A DNA stretch of 64,000 bases from PALSA-612 sp963846915 (GTDB lineage: Bacteria > Actinomycetota > Thermoleophilia > Gaiellales > Gaiellaceae): positions 620,001-684,000 of the forward strand of contig CAWJXV010000004.1 in NCBI GenBank assembly GCA_963846915.1, read 5' to 3'. Shown here piece by piece: positions 1-8,520 of the stretch. A program made the position numbers and the translations under genes. The number at the start of each line of letters is the position of its first letter. Within the stretch, counting starts at the first letter, position 1. A model generated the notes under the pieces. The model made no database searches. It was not told the origin of the DNA and saw only the letters and a list, made by a program, of their open reading frames with translations.

Positions 1-321
1 GCCGTCGCGGCTGTTCTCGGGCGCGTCCATCGTGACCCGGGCGTCCATGTGGTCGGAGGCGAAGCGGTCGATCTCGGACAGCTCGCCGAGCAGCTCCTCC
101 GGCGCATCGGTCGCCCAGGCCGGATTCGACGGCCACATCACGAAGCCGATCCGGAGGATCGGATACGCGCCGCGGCGCGCGATCTCGCGCTGCAATGCCA
201 GGATCGCCGGTCTCGCGAGCGGCGTCGTCCGGATCAGCACCTGCATTCCGGGCTGGACGTCTAAACAGCGTTCGACGAGCAGCTTGGCGTAGGCGTCGAC
301 GCGGGGATCGGACGAGATCAC
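1..321 (-). CDS. M29-family aminopeptidase, N-terminal part (cut by window edge)
   Basis: The reverse strand gives about 107 residues of a protein that opens with VISSDPRVDAYAKLLVERC. It parallels the neighbouring gene (VDPRIEKLAGLLVERC) and continues with RRGAYPILRI and a MDAPENSRDG motif that matches VEAPENTRDG in that neighbour. It is therefore a paralogous M29 (thermophilic metalloprotease, AmpT/AmpS-like) aminopeptidase, expected to remove N-terminal residues from peptides in the cytoplasm. The GTG start overlaps the previous gene's TGA in a GTGA junction, so the two are probably co-translated. An alternative GTG lies 9 bases upstream. The metal-binding C-terminal half is outside the window. 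Confidence 0.8.
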   Translation of the reverse strand, partial: MISSDPRVDAYAKLLVERCLDVQPGMQVLIRTTPLARPAILALQREIARRGAYPILRIGFVMWPSNPAWATDAPEELLGELSEIDRFASDHMDARVTMDAPENSRDG

Positions 322-1448
322 AGGAGCCACTTCCCGTTTTCCTGGACGAGCTCGCCGTCGAGCTCGATCCGGCCGCCCCGACGTTGGCCACCAGCACCAT
401 CGGGCTCGGCCCGATGGTGCGGCTCAGGCCCTGGGCGGAGCTCCTTGACCATGTCCCAGTGCACGGCGCTCTCGTTGGAGCCGCCGAGATACGGGAAGCC
501 CTGGCCGATCGCGAAGTGCACCGTGCCCTCGATCTTCTCGTCGAAGAGCGTGTTCCGCATGTGGCTCTGGATGCCGGGATTGCAGCCGATCCCGAACTCG
601 CCGAGCCGGCGGGCGCCTTCGTCTGCGTCGAGCATGCCGAGTAGGAACTCCTCGTCGGACGACGCGCTCGCCTCGACGATCCTGCCGCCCTCGAAGCGGA
701 AGCGGACGTTCCCGACCTCGTGGTTCAGGTAGCAAGCCGGATACTCGGAGTAGGCGATGACGCCCTCGGCCGAGTCCTCGACGGGCGAGTAGAAGACCTC
801 GCCGCCCGGCATGTTCGCGCTGAGGGCGTCGACAAGCCCGTGCCGGCCGGCGAGGCTGAAGCGGAGATCGGTCCCGTCGCCGATGATCCGTACCTCGTCG
901 GCGGCGTCGAAGCGATCTGCGATCCGGCGCATCTCGGCGGCGAGCGCCTCCCAGTCGACCAGCATCGCACCCCAGTAGAAGTCCTCGAACTGGGCGAGCG
1001 TCATGCCCGCGTCCTGCGCAAGCGCCTGCGTCGGGAAGTCGAGCCCGACCCATGGCTTCTCACCCCTGAAGATCGGCATCATTTTCGGCCGCGTCGCCTT
1101 GTTGCGGAGTGCCAGCTTCTCGGCCGGCACCTCCGAGCCGTCGCGTGTGTTCTCGGGCGCCTCGACGACGATGTACGTGTCCATGGCGTCGAACTCGTGC
1201 GCCTCGATCTCGGTCAGCTTCGCGAGCGCCGCCTCGTCGACCTCGAGTATCCAGGCGCGGAGCGGCGGGCTGTCGATCCGCACCCGCAGGAGCGCGTAGG
1301 CGCCGCGGCGGCCGATCCGGCGGCAGACCTCCTCGAGCAGCGGCCGCGCTGCGGGATTCCCGTGCACGAGCACCTGCCAGCCAGGCTGCACGTCGATGCA
1401 GCGCTCGACGAGCAGGCCCGCGAGCTTCTCGATGCGGGGATCGACCAC
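318..1448 (-). CDS. M29-family aminopeptidase
   Basis: This is a cytoplasmic metallo-aminopeptidase of about 376 residues, close to the usual M29 length (roughly 370-410). Family hallmarks near the C-terminus are FGIGCNPGIQ, LFDEKIEGTVHFAIGQ and SAVHWDMV; the last holds His and Asp residues expected to bind the two-metal centre. I chose the GTG that gives VVDPRIEKL, because residues further upstream are not family-like and this start aligns with the paralogue. A TACACT box lies 9 bases before it. Between ELRPG and GRIELDGEL there is an unusual in-frame stretch of about 18 residues, encoded by DNA containing a perfect 12-bp hairpin (396-422). Other family members go almost directly from the HWD segment to the GG..DGEL tail, so this insertion is odd. 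It is transcribed divergently from dnaK. Confidence 0.85.
   Translation of the reverse strand: MVDPRIEKLAGLLVERCIDVQPGWQVLVHGNPAARPLLEEVCRRIGRRGAYALLRVRIDSPPLRAWILEVDEAALAKLTEIEAHEFDAMDTYIVVEAPENTRDGSEVPAEKLALRNKATRPKMMPIFRGEKPWVGLDFPTQALAQDAGMTLAQFEDFYWGAMLVDWEALAAEMRRIADRFDAADEVRIIGDGTDLRFSLAGRHGLVDALSANMPGGEVFYSPVEDSAEGVIAYSEYPACYLNHEVGNVRFRFEGGRIVEASASSDEEFLLGMLDADEGARRLGEFGIGCNPGIQSHMRNTLFDEKIEGTVHFAIGQGFPYLGGSNESAVHWDMVKELRPGPEPHHRAEPDGAGGQRRGGRIELDGELVQENGKWLL
396..422. repeat. Perfect hairpin inside M29 aminopeptidase CDS
   Basis: The arms GCACCATCGGGC and GCCCGATGGTGC are exact reverse complements of 12 bases each, separated by a 3-base loop. They lie in the 3' part of the reverse-strand aminopeptidase gene, within a stretch that adds about 18 residues not expected in the family. 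No T-run follows on either strand, so it is not a normal intrinsic terminator. Confidence 0.7.
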
Positions 1449-1536
1449 GGCCGGGGCAGTGTATAGCGGCGTTGCGGCTTTCCGGCCACAGCGTGACAAT
1501 TGGCGATGACGTTCGGCTCGCCGGCCTGAGGCAAGC

Positions 1537-1569
1537 TTGCTAGTCTGACGCTTAGATTTTCTACTAAGC
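1537..1569 (+). promoter_or_regulatory. dnaK operon promoter with HAIR-like inverted repeat
   Basis: A -35 box TTGCTA (1537-1542) and a -10 box TCTACT (1560-1565) are spaced 17 bases apart, 18 bases before the dnaK start codon. An inverted repeat GCTTAG-N8-CTAAGC (1550-1569) covers the spacer and -10. HspR in Streptomyces and mycobacteria binds HAIR elements (CTTGAGT-N7-ACTCAAG); this repeat shares the CTT..AAG ends but is a poor match. It is therefore a candidate operator for the HspR encoded in the same operon, not a certain one. The ribosome binding site AGGGAG follows at 1571-1576. Confidence 0.6.
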
Positions 1570-1583
1570 AAGGGAGCGAACCT

Positions 1584-3486
1584 ATGTCAAAGGTCATCGG
1601 AATCGACCTCGGGACGACCAACTCGTGCATGGCCGTGATCGAGGGCGGCGAGCCAACCGTCATCCCGAACGCCGAGGGCGGGCGCACGACCCCGTCCGTC
1701 GTCGCGTTCACGAAGGACGGTCAGCGGCTCGTCGGCGCGCCCGCGAAACGCCAGCAGGTCACGAACCCCGAGAACACCGTGTTCTCGATCAAGCGCTTCA
1801 TGGGCCGGAAGTTCGACGAGGTCTCGGAGGAGATGAAGATCGTCCCCTACGAGGTCGTGAAGGGCCCGAACGACGACGTCCGGGTCAAGGCGGGCGACAA
1901 GGAGTACGCGCCGCCGGAGCTGAGCGCGATGATCCTGCAGAAGCTGAAGGCGGACGCCGAGTCGTACCTCGGCGAGCAGGTCGACGACGCGGTCATCACC
2001 GTCCCCGCCTACTTCAACAACGCCCAGCGCGAGGCGACGAAGGACGCCGGCAAGATCGCCGGGCTCAACGTCCTGCGGATCATCAACGAGCCGACCGCGG
2101 CCTCGCTCGCGTACGGGCTCGAGAAGGAGACCGACCAGACGATCCTCGTCTTCGACCTCGGCGGCGGCACGTTCGACGTGTCCGTGCTCGAGCTCGGCGA
2201 GGGCCTGTTCCAGGTCAAGGCGACCGCGGGCGACAACCACCTCGGCGGCGACAACTTCGACAAGGCGATCGTCGACTGGATGGTGGCCGAGTTCAAGCGC
2301 GACCAGGGCATCGACCTGGCCGCGGACAGGATGGCGCTCCAGCGCCTCTACGAAGCGGCCGAGAAGGCGAAGATCGAGCTCTCCTCGACGATGACGACGC
2401 AGATCAACCTGCCGTTCGTCACCGCGACCCCGGAAGGCCCGAAGCACCTCGACCTGCAGCTCACGCGGGCGAAGCTCGACGAGCTGACCGCGCCGCTCCT
2501 CGAGCGCACGGTCGGCCCGACGCGGCAGGTGCTCGCCGACGCCGGCCTCGACGCGTCGGCGATCGAGCACGTCGTGCTCGTCGGCGGGCATGACCCGCAT
2601 GCCGGCGGTGCAGGAGAAGGTCAAGGAGCTGATCGGCAAGGACCCGCACAAGGGCGTGAACCCGGACGAGGTCGTCGCAGTCGGCGCCGCCATCCAGGCA
2701 GGCGTGCTGCGCGGCGAGGTCAAGGACGTCCTGCTCCTCGACGTGACGCCGCTCTCGCTCGGCATCGAGACCAAGGGCGGCATCTTCACCAAGCTGATCG
2801 AGCGGAACACGACGATCCCGACCAAGAAGTCGGAGATCTTCTCGACCGCCGAGGACAACCAGCCGTCGGTCGAGATCCACGTCCTGCAGGGCGAGTCCGA
2901 GATGGCCGCCTACAACAAGACGCTCGGCAAGTTCCAGCTCGTCGGCATCCCGCCCGCGCCGCGGGGGATGCCCCAGGTCGAGGTCGCCTTCGACATCGAC
3001 GCGAACGGGATCATCAACGTCTCCGCGAAGGACCTCGGCACGGGCAACGAGCAGCAGGTCCGGATCGAGGGCGGCTCGGGGCTGCAGTCCGACGAGGTCG
3101 AGCGGATGATGAAGGACGCCGAGGCCCACGCCGGAGAGGCGCACAAGCTGCGCGAGCTGGCCGAGGCGCGGAACCAGGCCGAGAACCTCGTCTACCAGAC
3201 CGAGAAGAGCCTCAAGGAGCACCGCGAGACGCTCTCCGAGGCCGACGCCTCGACGATCGAGGGCCGGATCATGGAGCTGAAGGGCGTGCTCGACACGGGC
3301 GACCTCGGCGAGATCAAGGCCAAGACGGACGCGCTGGGCGAGGCCTCGCACAAGCTGGCCGAGGCGGTCTACGCCCAGGCGACCGCGGAGCAGGCGCCGC
3401 CGCAGACCGACGGCGCGGCCGCGCCGGACCAGGACGAGGTGGTCGAGGACGCCGACTACGAGGTCGTCGACGAAGGGAAGTCGTGA
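1584..3486 (+). CDS. dnaK: Molecular chaperone DnaK, interrupted by a +1 frameshift
   Basis: Hsp70 chaperone, ATP-dependent, partner of DnaJ and GrpE encoded just downstream. The N-terminal part reads VIGIDLGTTNSC and FDLGGGTFDVSVLELG (ATPase phosphate loops) up to VVLVGG. There the frame breaks: an extra G in the run 2586-2588 shifts the reading. Removing it gives VGGMTRMPAVQEKV and continues unbroken through the substrate-binding domain (LLLDVTPLSLGIETKGG), the helical lid and the acidic tail ADYEVVDEGKS. The joined product would be about 633 residues, normal for DnaK. As given, translation from the start would leave the DnaK frame after about 335 residues. Because everything on both sides is conserved and in a complete operon, I judge a sequence error more likely than a real null. 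Confidence 0.93.
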
Positions 3487-3995
3487 CCGACGAGCGCACC
3501 GAGCAGGAGGTCCAGGAGGTCGACGAGCTCGCTGCGCTGACGCAGGAGCGCGACGACTACCTCGACCGGCTGCAGCGGCTGAAGGCCGAGTTCGACAACT
3601 ACCGCAAGCGGGCGGCGCGCGACCAGGAAAGCCTGGTCGCGCGTTCGACCGAGCGGCTCGTCAAGGAGCTCCTGCCCGTCGTCGACGACCTCGAGCGGGC
3701 GCTCGAGGCCGCTGCGAAGCACGAGGAGGCGAAGCTCGAGGACGGTGTCCGCCTCGTGCACCGCGCGCTTCGCGACACGCTGGCCAGGGAGGGCCTCGTC
3801 GAGATCGAGACGGACGGGAAGTTCGATCCGCACGTGCACGAGGCGCTCGTCGCGCAGCCGTCCGAGGCGGACGAGGGCAGCGTGATCGACGTCGTCCAGA
3901 AGGGCTACCGGCTCGGAGACCGCGTCCTGCGCCCCGCGCGGGTCGTGATCGCAGGGCCGAGAGAGGCTGCCCCGGGTGGCGACGGGCACTGTTAA
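3483..3995 (+). CDS. grpE: Nucleotide exchange factor GrpE
   Basis: Co-chaperone of about 170 residues that releases ADP from DnaK. It has the GrpE layout: an N-terminal acidic, coiled-coil stretch (ELAALTQERDDYLDRLQRLK), the core AEFDNYRKRAARDQ, then LLPVVDDLERAL and the C-terminal beta-domain signature FDPHVHEALV, VIDVVQKGYRLGDRVLRPARVVIA. The GTG start overlaps the dnaK TGA as GTGA, implying translational coupling. It is followed by 156 bases without a gene before dnaJ. Confidence 0.95.
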   Translation: MTDERTEQEVQEVDELAALTQERDDYLDRLQRLKAEFDNYRKRAARDQESLVARSTERLVKELLPVVDDLERALEAAAKHEEAKLEDGVRLVHRALRDTLAREGLVEIETDGKFDPHVHEALVAQPSEADEGSVIDVVQKGYRLGDRVLRPARVVIAGPREAAPGGDGHC

Positions 3996-4151
3996 GCACT
4001 CCTTTCGCGACGAAGTCTTGTCCTGCCGAGCCGCGCTGGACGGCGCGATGCCGCGTCCTCAGTCGCACCCGTGCCCTCCGGGTACGAGCGCTCCCTGCGT
4101 CCTTGCCTCGCACTCGACCATCACGCCCCGGCAGCGAAGCGTCGTCGCAAA

Positions 4152-5252
4152 ATGAGTGCAGCTAGGAATCTCTACGAGATCCTCGGCGTCGCCAAGGGGG
4201 CGTCGGATGCGGAGATCAAGAAGGCGTACCGCAAGCTCGCCCGGGAGTACCACCCCGACAAGAACCCGGGCGACAAGGACGCGGAGGACCGTTTCAAGGA
4301 GCTCCAGGCCGCCTACGACGTCCTCTCCGACCCGGAGAAGCGCAAGGCCTACGACGACCACGGGTCGCCGGACGGCAGTGTGCGCTTCGGCCCGGGCGGC
4401 GAGGGCGTCACGTTCGACTTCGGCGAGTTCGGCGACCTGAGCGACCTGCTCGGCGGGCTGTTCGGCGGCCGCATGCGCGGCGGGCCGGCCAGGCAGCCGC
4501 GCGGCCAGCGGGGCGCGGACGTCGAGGTCGAGGTCTCCCTGTCGTTCGAGGACTCGCTCAAGGGCGTCGAGACGACGCTCCCGGTGAGTCTCGAGTCGAG
4601 CTGCCACGTCTGCAGCGGCTCGGGCGCGAAGCCGGGGACGGCGCCGGTCGTCTGTCCGCAGTGCGGCGGACGCGGGGTGATCGCCGAGTCGCAGGGTCTG
4701 TTCGCCCTCTCGTCGCCGTGCCCCCGCTGCCGCGGGAACGGGACGATCATCGAGGAGCCGTGCCCGAACTGCCGCGGCTCCGGCCGCGAGCGGCGAACGC
4801 GCCGGTTCAAGGTCAAGATCCCGGCCGGCGTCAAGGACGGCACGCGCATCAAGCTGCGCGGCAAGGGCGAGGCCGGCTACGGCGGCGGCCCGGCGGGCGA
4901 TCTCTACGTCGTCACCCGCGTCGGGCCGTCGAAGCTCTACCGCCGCCGCGGCGAGGCCGATCTCGAGATCGACGTGCCGGTCACGTTCGCGGAGGCGGCA
5001 CTCGGCGCGACCGTCGACGTGCCGACGCCGGACGGCCCCGTGTCGCTGAAGATCCCGTCGGGCACCGAAGACGGCAAGCTGCTCCGTATCAAAGGCCGCG
5101 GCGCGCCCAGGCTGAAGGGCTCCGGCCGCGGCAACCTGATCGCGCGCGTCCATGTGACCGTCCCCAAGAAGCTCTCGAAGGCCGAGAAGGAGGCGATCGA
5201 GAAGCTCCAGGAGGTCTCGGGCGAGGATCCGAGGGAGAAGGCATTCCGATGA
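4152..5252 (+). CDS. dnaJ: Chaperone protein DnaJ
   Basis: Class I Hsp40 of about 366 residues that delivers substrates to DnaK. The J domain spans residues 5-70 with the HPD motif at 34-36. A short glycine/phenylalanine-rich linker follows (FDFGEFGDLSDLLGGLFGG), then four zinc-binding CxxCxGxG motifs (CHVCSGSG, CPQCGGRG, CPRCRGNG, CPNCRGSG) and the C-terminal beta-barrel substrate domain. I chose the ATG giving MSAARNLYEILGV, because the open frame upstream has no family similarity. Its TGA overlaps the ATG of hspR by an ATGA junction. Confidence 0.96.
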   Translation: MSAARNLYEILGVAKGASDAEIKKAYRKLAREYHPDKNPGDKDAEDRFKELQAAYDVLSDPEKRKAYDDHGSPDGSVRFGPGGEGVTFDFGEFGDLSDLLGGLFGGRMRGGPARQPRGQRGADVEVEVSLSFEDSLKGVETTLPVSLESSCHVCSGSGAKPGTAPVVCPQCGGRGVIAESQGLFALSSPCPRCRGNGTIIEEPCPNCRGSGRERRTRRFKVKIPAGVKDGTRIKLRGKGEAGYGGGPAGDLYVVTRVGPSKLYRRRGEADLEIDVPVTFAEAALGATVDVPTPDGPVSLKIPSGTEDGKLLRIKGRGAPRLKGSGRGNLIARVHVTVPKKLSKAEKEAIEKLQEVSGEDPREKAFR

Positions 5253-5614
5253 TCGACGACCGGCCGCGGTACATGATCAGCGTCGCCGCCGAGATCGTCG
5301 GCATGCACCCGCAGACGCTTCGCATCTACGAGTCGAAGGGGCTCGTCCGGCCGGGCCGGACGCCGGGCGGGACGCGGCTCTACTCGGAGCGCGACCTCGA
5401 GCGTCTGCGCGCGATCCAGCGGCTGACGACGGAGCTCGGGCTCAACCTCGCCGGCGTGCGACGCGTGCTCGTGCTCGAGGACGAGATGGAGAGGCTGCGC
5501 GCCCACGTCACGCGGCTCGAGCAGCAGCTGCGCGACGAGGTCGAGCGCGTGCACAGGCAGTACCGGCGCGATGTCGTCGTCTGGACGGAGGAACGTCTCC
5601 CCGAGAGGCAGTAG
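5249..5614 (+). CDS. hspR: MerR-family heat shock repressor HspR
   Basis: Small regulator of about 121 residues. It has a MerR-type winged helix-turn-helix (YMISVAAEIVGMHPQTLRIYESKGLV, residues 8-33, then RTPGGTRLYSERDLERL) and a coiled coil (EDEMERLRAHVTRLEQQL) for dimerisation. In Streptomyces and Mycobacterium, HspR sits at the end of the dnaK operon, binds HAIR repeats and uses DnaK as co-repressor. The same gene order here supports autorepression of this operon. Start and dnaJ stop overlap (ATGA). It lacks the cysteines of metal- or redox-sensing MerR proteins. Confidence 0.92.
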   Translation: MIDDRPRYMISVAAEIVGMHPQTLRIYESKGLVRPGRTPGGTRLYSERDLERLRAIQRLTTELGLNLAGVRRVLVLEDEMERLRAHVTRLEQQLRDEVERVHRQYRRDVVVWTEERLPERQ

Positions 5615-5623
5615 AGGGCACTG

Positions 5624-8089
5624 ATGGACTTCAACCGCTTGACACTCAAGAGCCAGGAGGCAATCGGCGCCGCCCAGGAGCTCGCGCGCCGTCGAGGCAA
5701 CCCGGAGATCACGCCCGACCACCTGCTGCTCGCGCTGCTCGACCAGGAGCTGCCGCGCACGCTCCTCGGCGCGCGTGCCGAGGAGCTTCGCAGCGAGGCG
5801 GCGGGCCAGGTCGAGCGCCTGCCGGTCGTCAGCGGCGGGTCACAGCAGCCGCAGGTCGGCGCGGCATTCTCGCGCGTGCTCGACCGCGCCGAGGACGAGA
5901 TGCGGAAGCTCGAGGACGAGTACGTCTCGACGGAGCACCTGCTGCTCGCGCTCGACGTCGTCCCGCGCGACGAGCTGCTCGCGACGCTCAAGGACGTCCG
6001 CGGCGCGCAGCGCGTGACGAGCCAGGATCCCGAGGGCACGTACCAGGCGCTCGAGAAGTTCGGCCGCGACCTGACCGAGGCGGCGGAGTCGGGGAAGCTC
6101 GACCCGGTCATCGGCCGCGACGAGGAGATCCGCCGCGTCGTCCAGGTGCTGTCGCGCCGCACGAAGAACAACCCCGTGCTGATCGGCGATCCCGGGGTCG
6201 GCAAGACGGCGATCGTCGAGGGACTCGCGCAGCGCATCGTTGCCGGCGACGTGCCCGAGGGCCTCAAGGGCAAGCGCGTCTGGCAGCTCGACATCGGCGC
6301 GATGCTCGCCGGCGCGAAGTACCGCGGCGAGTTCGAGGAGCGCCTCAAGGCGGTGCTCGAGGAGATCAAGGCGGCCGAGGGCGAGCTCGTCGTCTTCATC
6401 GACGAGCTGCACACGATCGTCGGCGCGGGCGCGGCCGAGGGCGCCGTCGACGCCGCGAACATGCTCAAGCCGATGCTGGCACGCGGCGAACTGCGCGTCG
6501 TCGGCGCGACGACGCTCGACGAGTACCGCAAGCACATCGAGAAGGACGCCGCGCTCGAGCGGCGCTTTCAGCCCGTGTTCGTCGGGGAGCCGTCCGTGGC
6601 GGACACGATCGCGATCCTGCGCGGCCTGAAGGAGCGCTACGAGGCGCACCACGGGGTCCGCATCCGCGACGCTGCCCTCGTCGCCGCCGCAGTGCTCTCC
6701 GACCGCTACATCTCCGGCCGCTTCCTCCCGGACAAGGCCATCGACCTCGTCGACGAGGCAGCGTCGCGCGTCCGGATGGAGATCGACTCCTCGCCGCTCG
6801 AGCTCGACGAGGCCGAGCGGCGCGTGCGCCAGCTCGAGATCGAGCTCGCGGCCATGGCCAAGGAGAAGAAGGAAGTTCGCGAGCCGCTCGAGCGCGACCT
6901 GGCCGAGGCAAAGTCCGTCCGGGACGAGCTGGCCGCGCGCTGGTCGAAGGAGAAGGAGGCTCTCGACCTCGTGAGCAAGCTCACTCGGTCAGCCGAAGAG
7001 CTGAAGATCGAAGCCGAAAGAGCAGAGCGTGCCGGCGATCTCCAACGCGTCGCCGAGATCAACTACGGCGCACTACCCGAGCTCGAGAAGCAGCTTTCCG
7101 AGCGGGCTCTGCCCGAGGATCCCATGGTCAAGGAGGAGGTCGACGAGGACGACATCGCCATGGTCGTCGCGCGCTGGACGGGCATCCCGGTGTCACGCCT
7201 GATGGAGGGCGAGACCGAGAAGCTGATCCACATGGAGGAGCGGCTCCACGAGCGCGTCGTCGGGCAGGACGAGGCCGTCGAGGCCGTGGCCAACGCGCTT
7301 CGTCGCGCACGCTCGGGCCTGCAGGATCCGAACAGGCCGATCGGCTCGTTCATCTTCCTCGGCCCGACCGGCGTGGGCAAGACCGAGCTCGCCCGCGCGC
7401 TCGCCGAGTTCATGTTCGACGACGACCGGGCCATGATCCGCCTGGACATGTCCGAGTACCAGGAGCGGCACACCGTCTCGCGTCTCGTCGGCGCGCCGCC
7501 CGGCTACGTCGGCTACGAGGAGGGCGGCCAGCTGACGGAGGCCGTGCGCCGAAGGCCGTATTCCGTCGTCCTGCTCGACGAGATCGAGAAGGCGAACAAC
7601 GAGGTCTTCGACGTGCTGCTGCAGATCCTCGACGACGGACGCCTCACCGACGGCCAGGGCCGCACGGTCGACTTCCGCCACACGGTGATCATCATGACCT
7701 CGAACCTGCGCTCGGCCGACGCGCTGCGCGAGTTCTTCCGCCCCGAGTTCCTGAACCGGGTCGACGAGATCGTGGAGTTCGAGCCCCTCTCACGCGACCA
7801 GCTCGGCGAGATCGTCGAGCTGCAGCTCGCGCGGCTTCGCGAGCGACTCGCCGAGCAGGGCCTCGAGCTCGTCGTCACGCCGGCCGCAATGGAGCTGATC
7901 GGCGACGCGGGGTGGGATCCCGCCTACGGCGCGCGCCCCCTGAAGCGGGCGATCCAGCGCCTGGTCGAGAACCCGCTGGCCAAGCGGCTGCTCGTGCACG
8001 AGTTCACCGAGGGCGACACCGTCATGGTGGACGCCGCCGACGGCGAGCTGACGTTCGAGCGCGCGGAGGCTACCGCGGCCGTGCGCTAG
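5624..8089 (+). CDS. clpB: ATP-dependent disaggregase ClpB
   Basis: Hexameric AAA+ disaggregase of 821 residues working with DnaK. In order: Clp N domain (two repeats, residues 1-140), AAA1 (Walker A GDPGVGKT, Walker B VVFIDELH), the long coiled-coil middle domain that distinguishes ClpB from ClpC/ClpA (about residues 390-510, ending ARWTGIPVSRLMEGE), and AAA2 (GPTGVGKTELA, VVLLDEIEK, arginine finger region FRPEFLNRVDE). It is roughly 35 residues shorter than E. coli ClpB. Part of that is a missing stretch between the sensor-1 segment VIIMTSNLRSADALREFF and RPEFLNR. It starts 9 bases after hspR, so it is in the heat-shock operon; in Streptomyces clpB is a separate HspR target. Confidence 0.95.
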   Translation: MDFNRLTLKSQEAIGAAQELARRRGNPEITPDHLLLALLDQELPRTLLGARAEELRSEAAGQVERLPVVSGGSQQPQVGAAFSRVLDRAEDEMRKLEDEYVSTEHLLLALDVVPRDELLATLKDVRGAQRVTSQDPEGTYQALEKFGRDLTEAAESGKLDPVIGRDEEIRRVVQVLSRRTKNNPVLIGDPGVGKTAIVEGLAQRIVAGDVPEGLKGKRVWQLDIGAMLAGAKYRGEFEERLKAVLEEIKAAEGELVVFIDELHTIVGAGAAEGAVDAANMLKPMLARGELRVVGATTLDEYRKHIEKDAALERRFQPVFVGEPSVADTIAILRGLKERYEAHHGVRIRDAALVAAAVLSDRYISGRFLPDKAIDLVDEAASRVRMEIDSSPLELDEAERRVRQLEIELAAMAKEKKEVREPLERDLAEAKSVRDELAARWSKEKEALDLVSKLTRSAEELKIEAERAERAGDLQRVAEINYGALPELEKQLSERALPEDPMVKEEVDEDDIAMVVARWTGIPVSRLMEGETEKLIHMEERLHERVVGQDEAVEAVANALRRARSGLQDPNRPIGSFIFLGPTGVGKTELARALAEFMFDDDRAMIRLDMSEYQERHTVSRLVGAPPGYVGYEEGGQLTEAVRRRPYSVVLLDEIEKANNEVFDVLLQILDDGRLTDGQGRTVDFRHTVIIMTSNLRSADALREFFRPEFLNRVDEIVEFEPLSRDQLGEIVELQLARLRERLAEQGLELVVTPAAMELIGDAGWDPAYGARPLKRAIQRLVENPLAKRLLVHEFTEGDTVMVDAADGELTFERAEATAAVR

Positions 8090-8129
8090 CTCGAGCCTGC
8101 GGAGATCGCCGGTTCTGCACACGGCGCGT

Positions 8130-8135
8130 TAGGCT
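8130..8135 (+). promoter_or_regulatory. Leaderless -10 box (TAGGCT) for cupin gene
   Basis: TAGGCT ends 6 bases before the GTG at 8142. No Shine-Dalgarno sequence is present, so transcription probably starts at the start codon. Confidence 0.5.
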
Positions 8136-8141
8136 CTGCTC

Positions 8142-8513
8142 GTGAGCGCCTTCACCGACCTCGGGTCGGTCCCGCCGCAGCGGATCTGGGACGGCGTCCT
8201 CGGGCGTACCGTCCACGGCGAGCGCGTGACGTTTACCCTCGTCGAGCTCGATCCGGCCGTGAGCGTTCCAGAGCACAGCCACGAGAACGAGCAGATGGGC
8301 ATCGTGCTCGAGGGCTCGCTGACCTTCACCGTCGACGGAGAGACGCGGGAGCTCGGGCCGGGGGAGGCGTGGCGCATCACCGGCCACCTGCCGCATTCGG
8401 TCGTCTCCGGTCCCGAGGGCGCCGTCCTCGTCGAGGTGTTCTCGCCCGTGCGCTCGGACTGGGCCGGGCTCGAGACGATCGAACCCCAGCCGGCCCGCTG
8501 GCCGGCAGACTGA
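8142..8513 (+). CDS. Cupin domain protein
   Basis: Single-domain cupin of 123 residues. The metal-binding motif 1 is visible as PEHSHENEQMGIVLEGSL (G-x5-H-x-H-type with Glu) and motif 2 as LGPGEAWRITGHLPHSVV (final His). The fold binds one metal ion; many such proteins are sensors, isomerases or dioxygenases, and no specific substrate can be assigned. The GTG start is supported by a TAGGCT box 6 bases upstream. It appears monocistronic. Confidence 0.75.
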   Translation: MSAFTDLGSVPPQRIWDGVLGRTVHGERVTFTLVELDPAVSVPEHSHENEQMGIVLEGSLTFTVDGETRELGPGEAWRITGHLPHSVVSGPEGAVLVEVFSPVRSDWAGLETIEPQPARWPAD

Positions 8514-8520
8514 CGCCGGG

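Noticed and set aside
1550..1569. CIRCE (HrcA) operator at dnaK
   Set aside because: The arms GCTTAG/CTAAGC do not match TTAGCACTC-N9-GAGTGCTAA, and the operon encodes HspR, not HrcA.
2586..2600. Programmed ribosomal frameshift in dnaK
   Set aside because: There is no slippery heptamer, no downstream pseudoknot-like structure, and the same type of +1 break occurs in three unrelated genes.
3483..3995. DnaK-GrpE fusion protein
   Set aside because: The apparent fusion frame arises only because the dnaK shift brings its 5' part into the grpE frame; the middle is not DnaK-like.
3996..4151. Extra gene or RNA between grpE and dnaJ
   Set aside because: No conserved frame, start signal or strong structure is visible in this 156-base gap.
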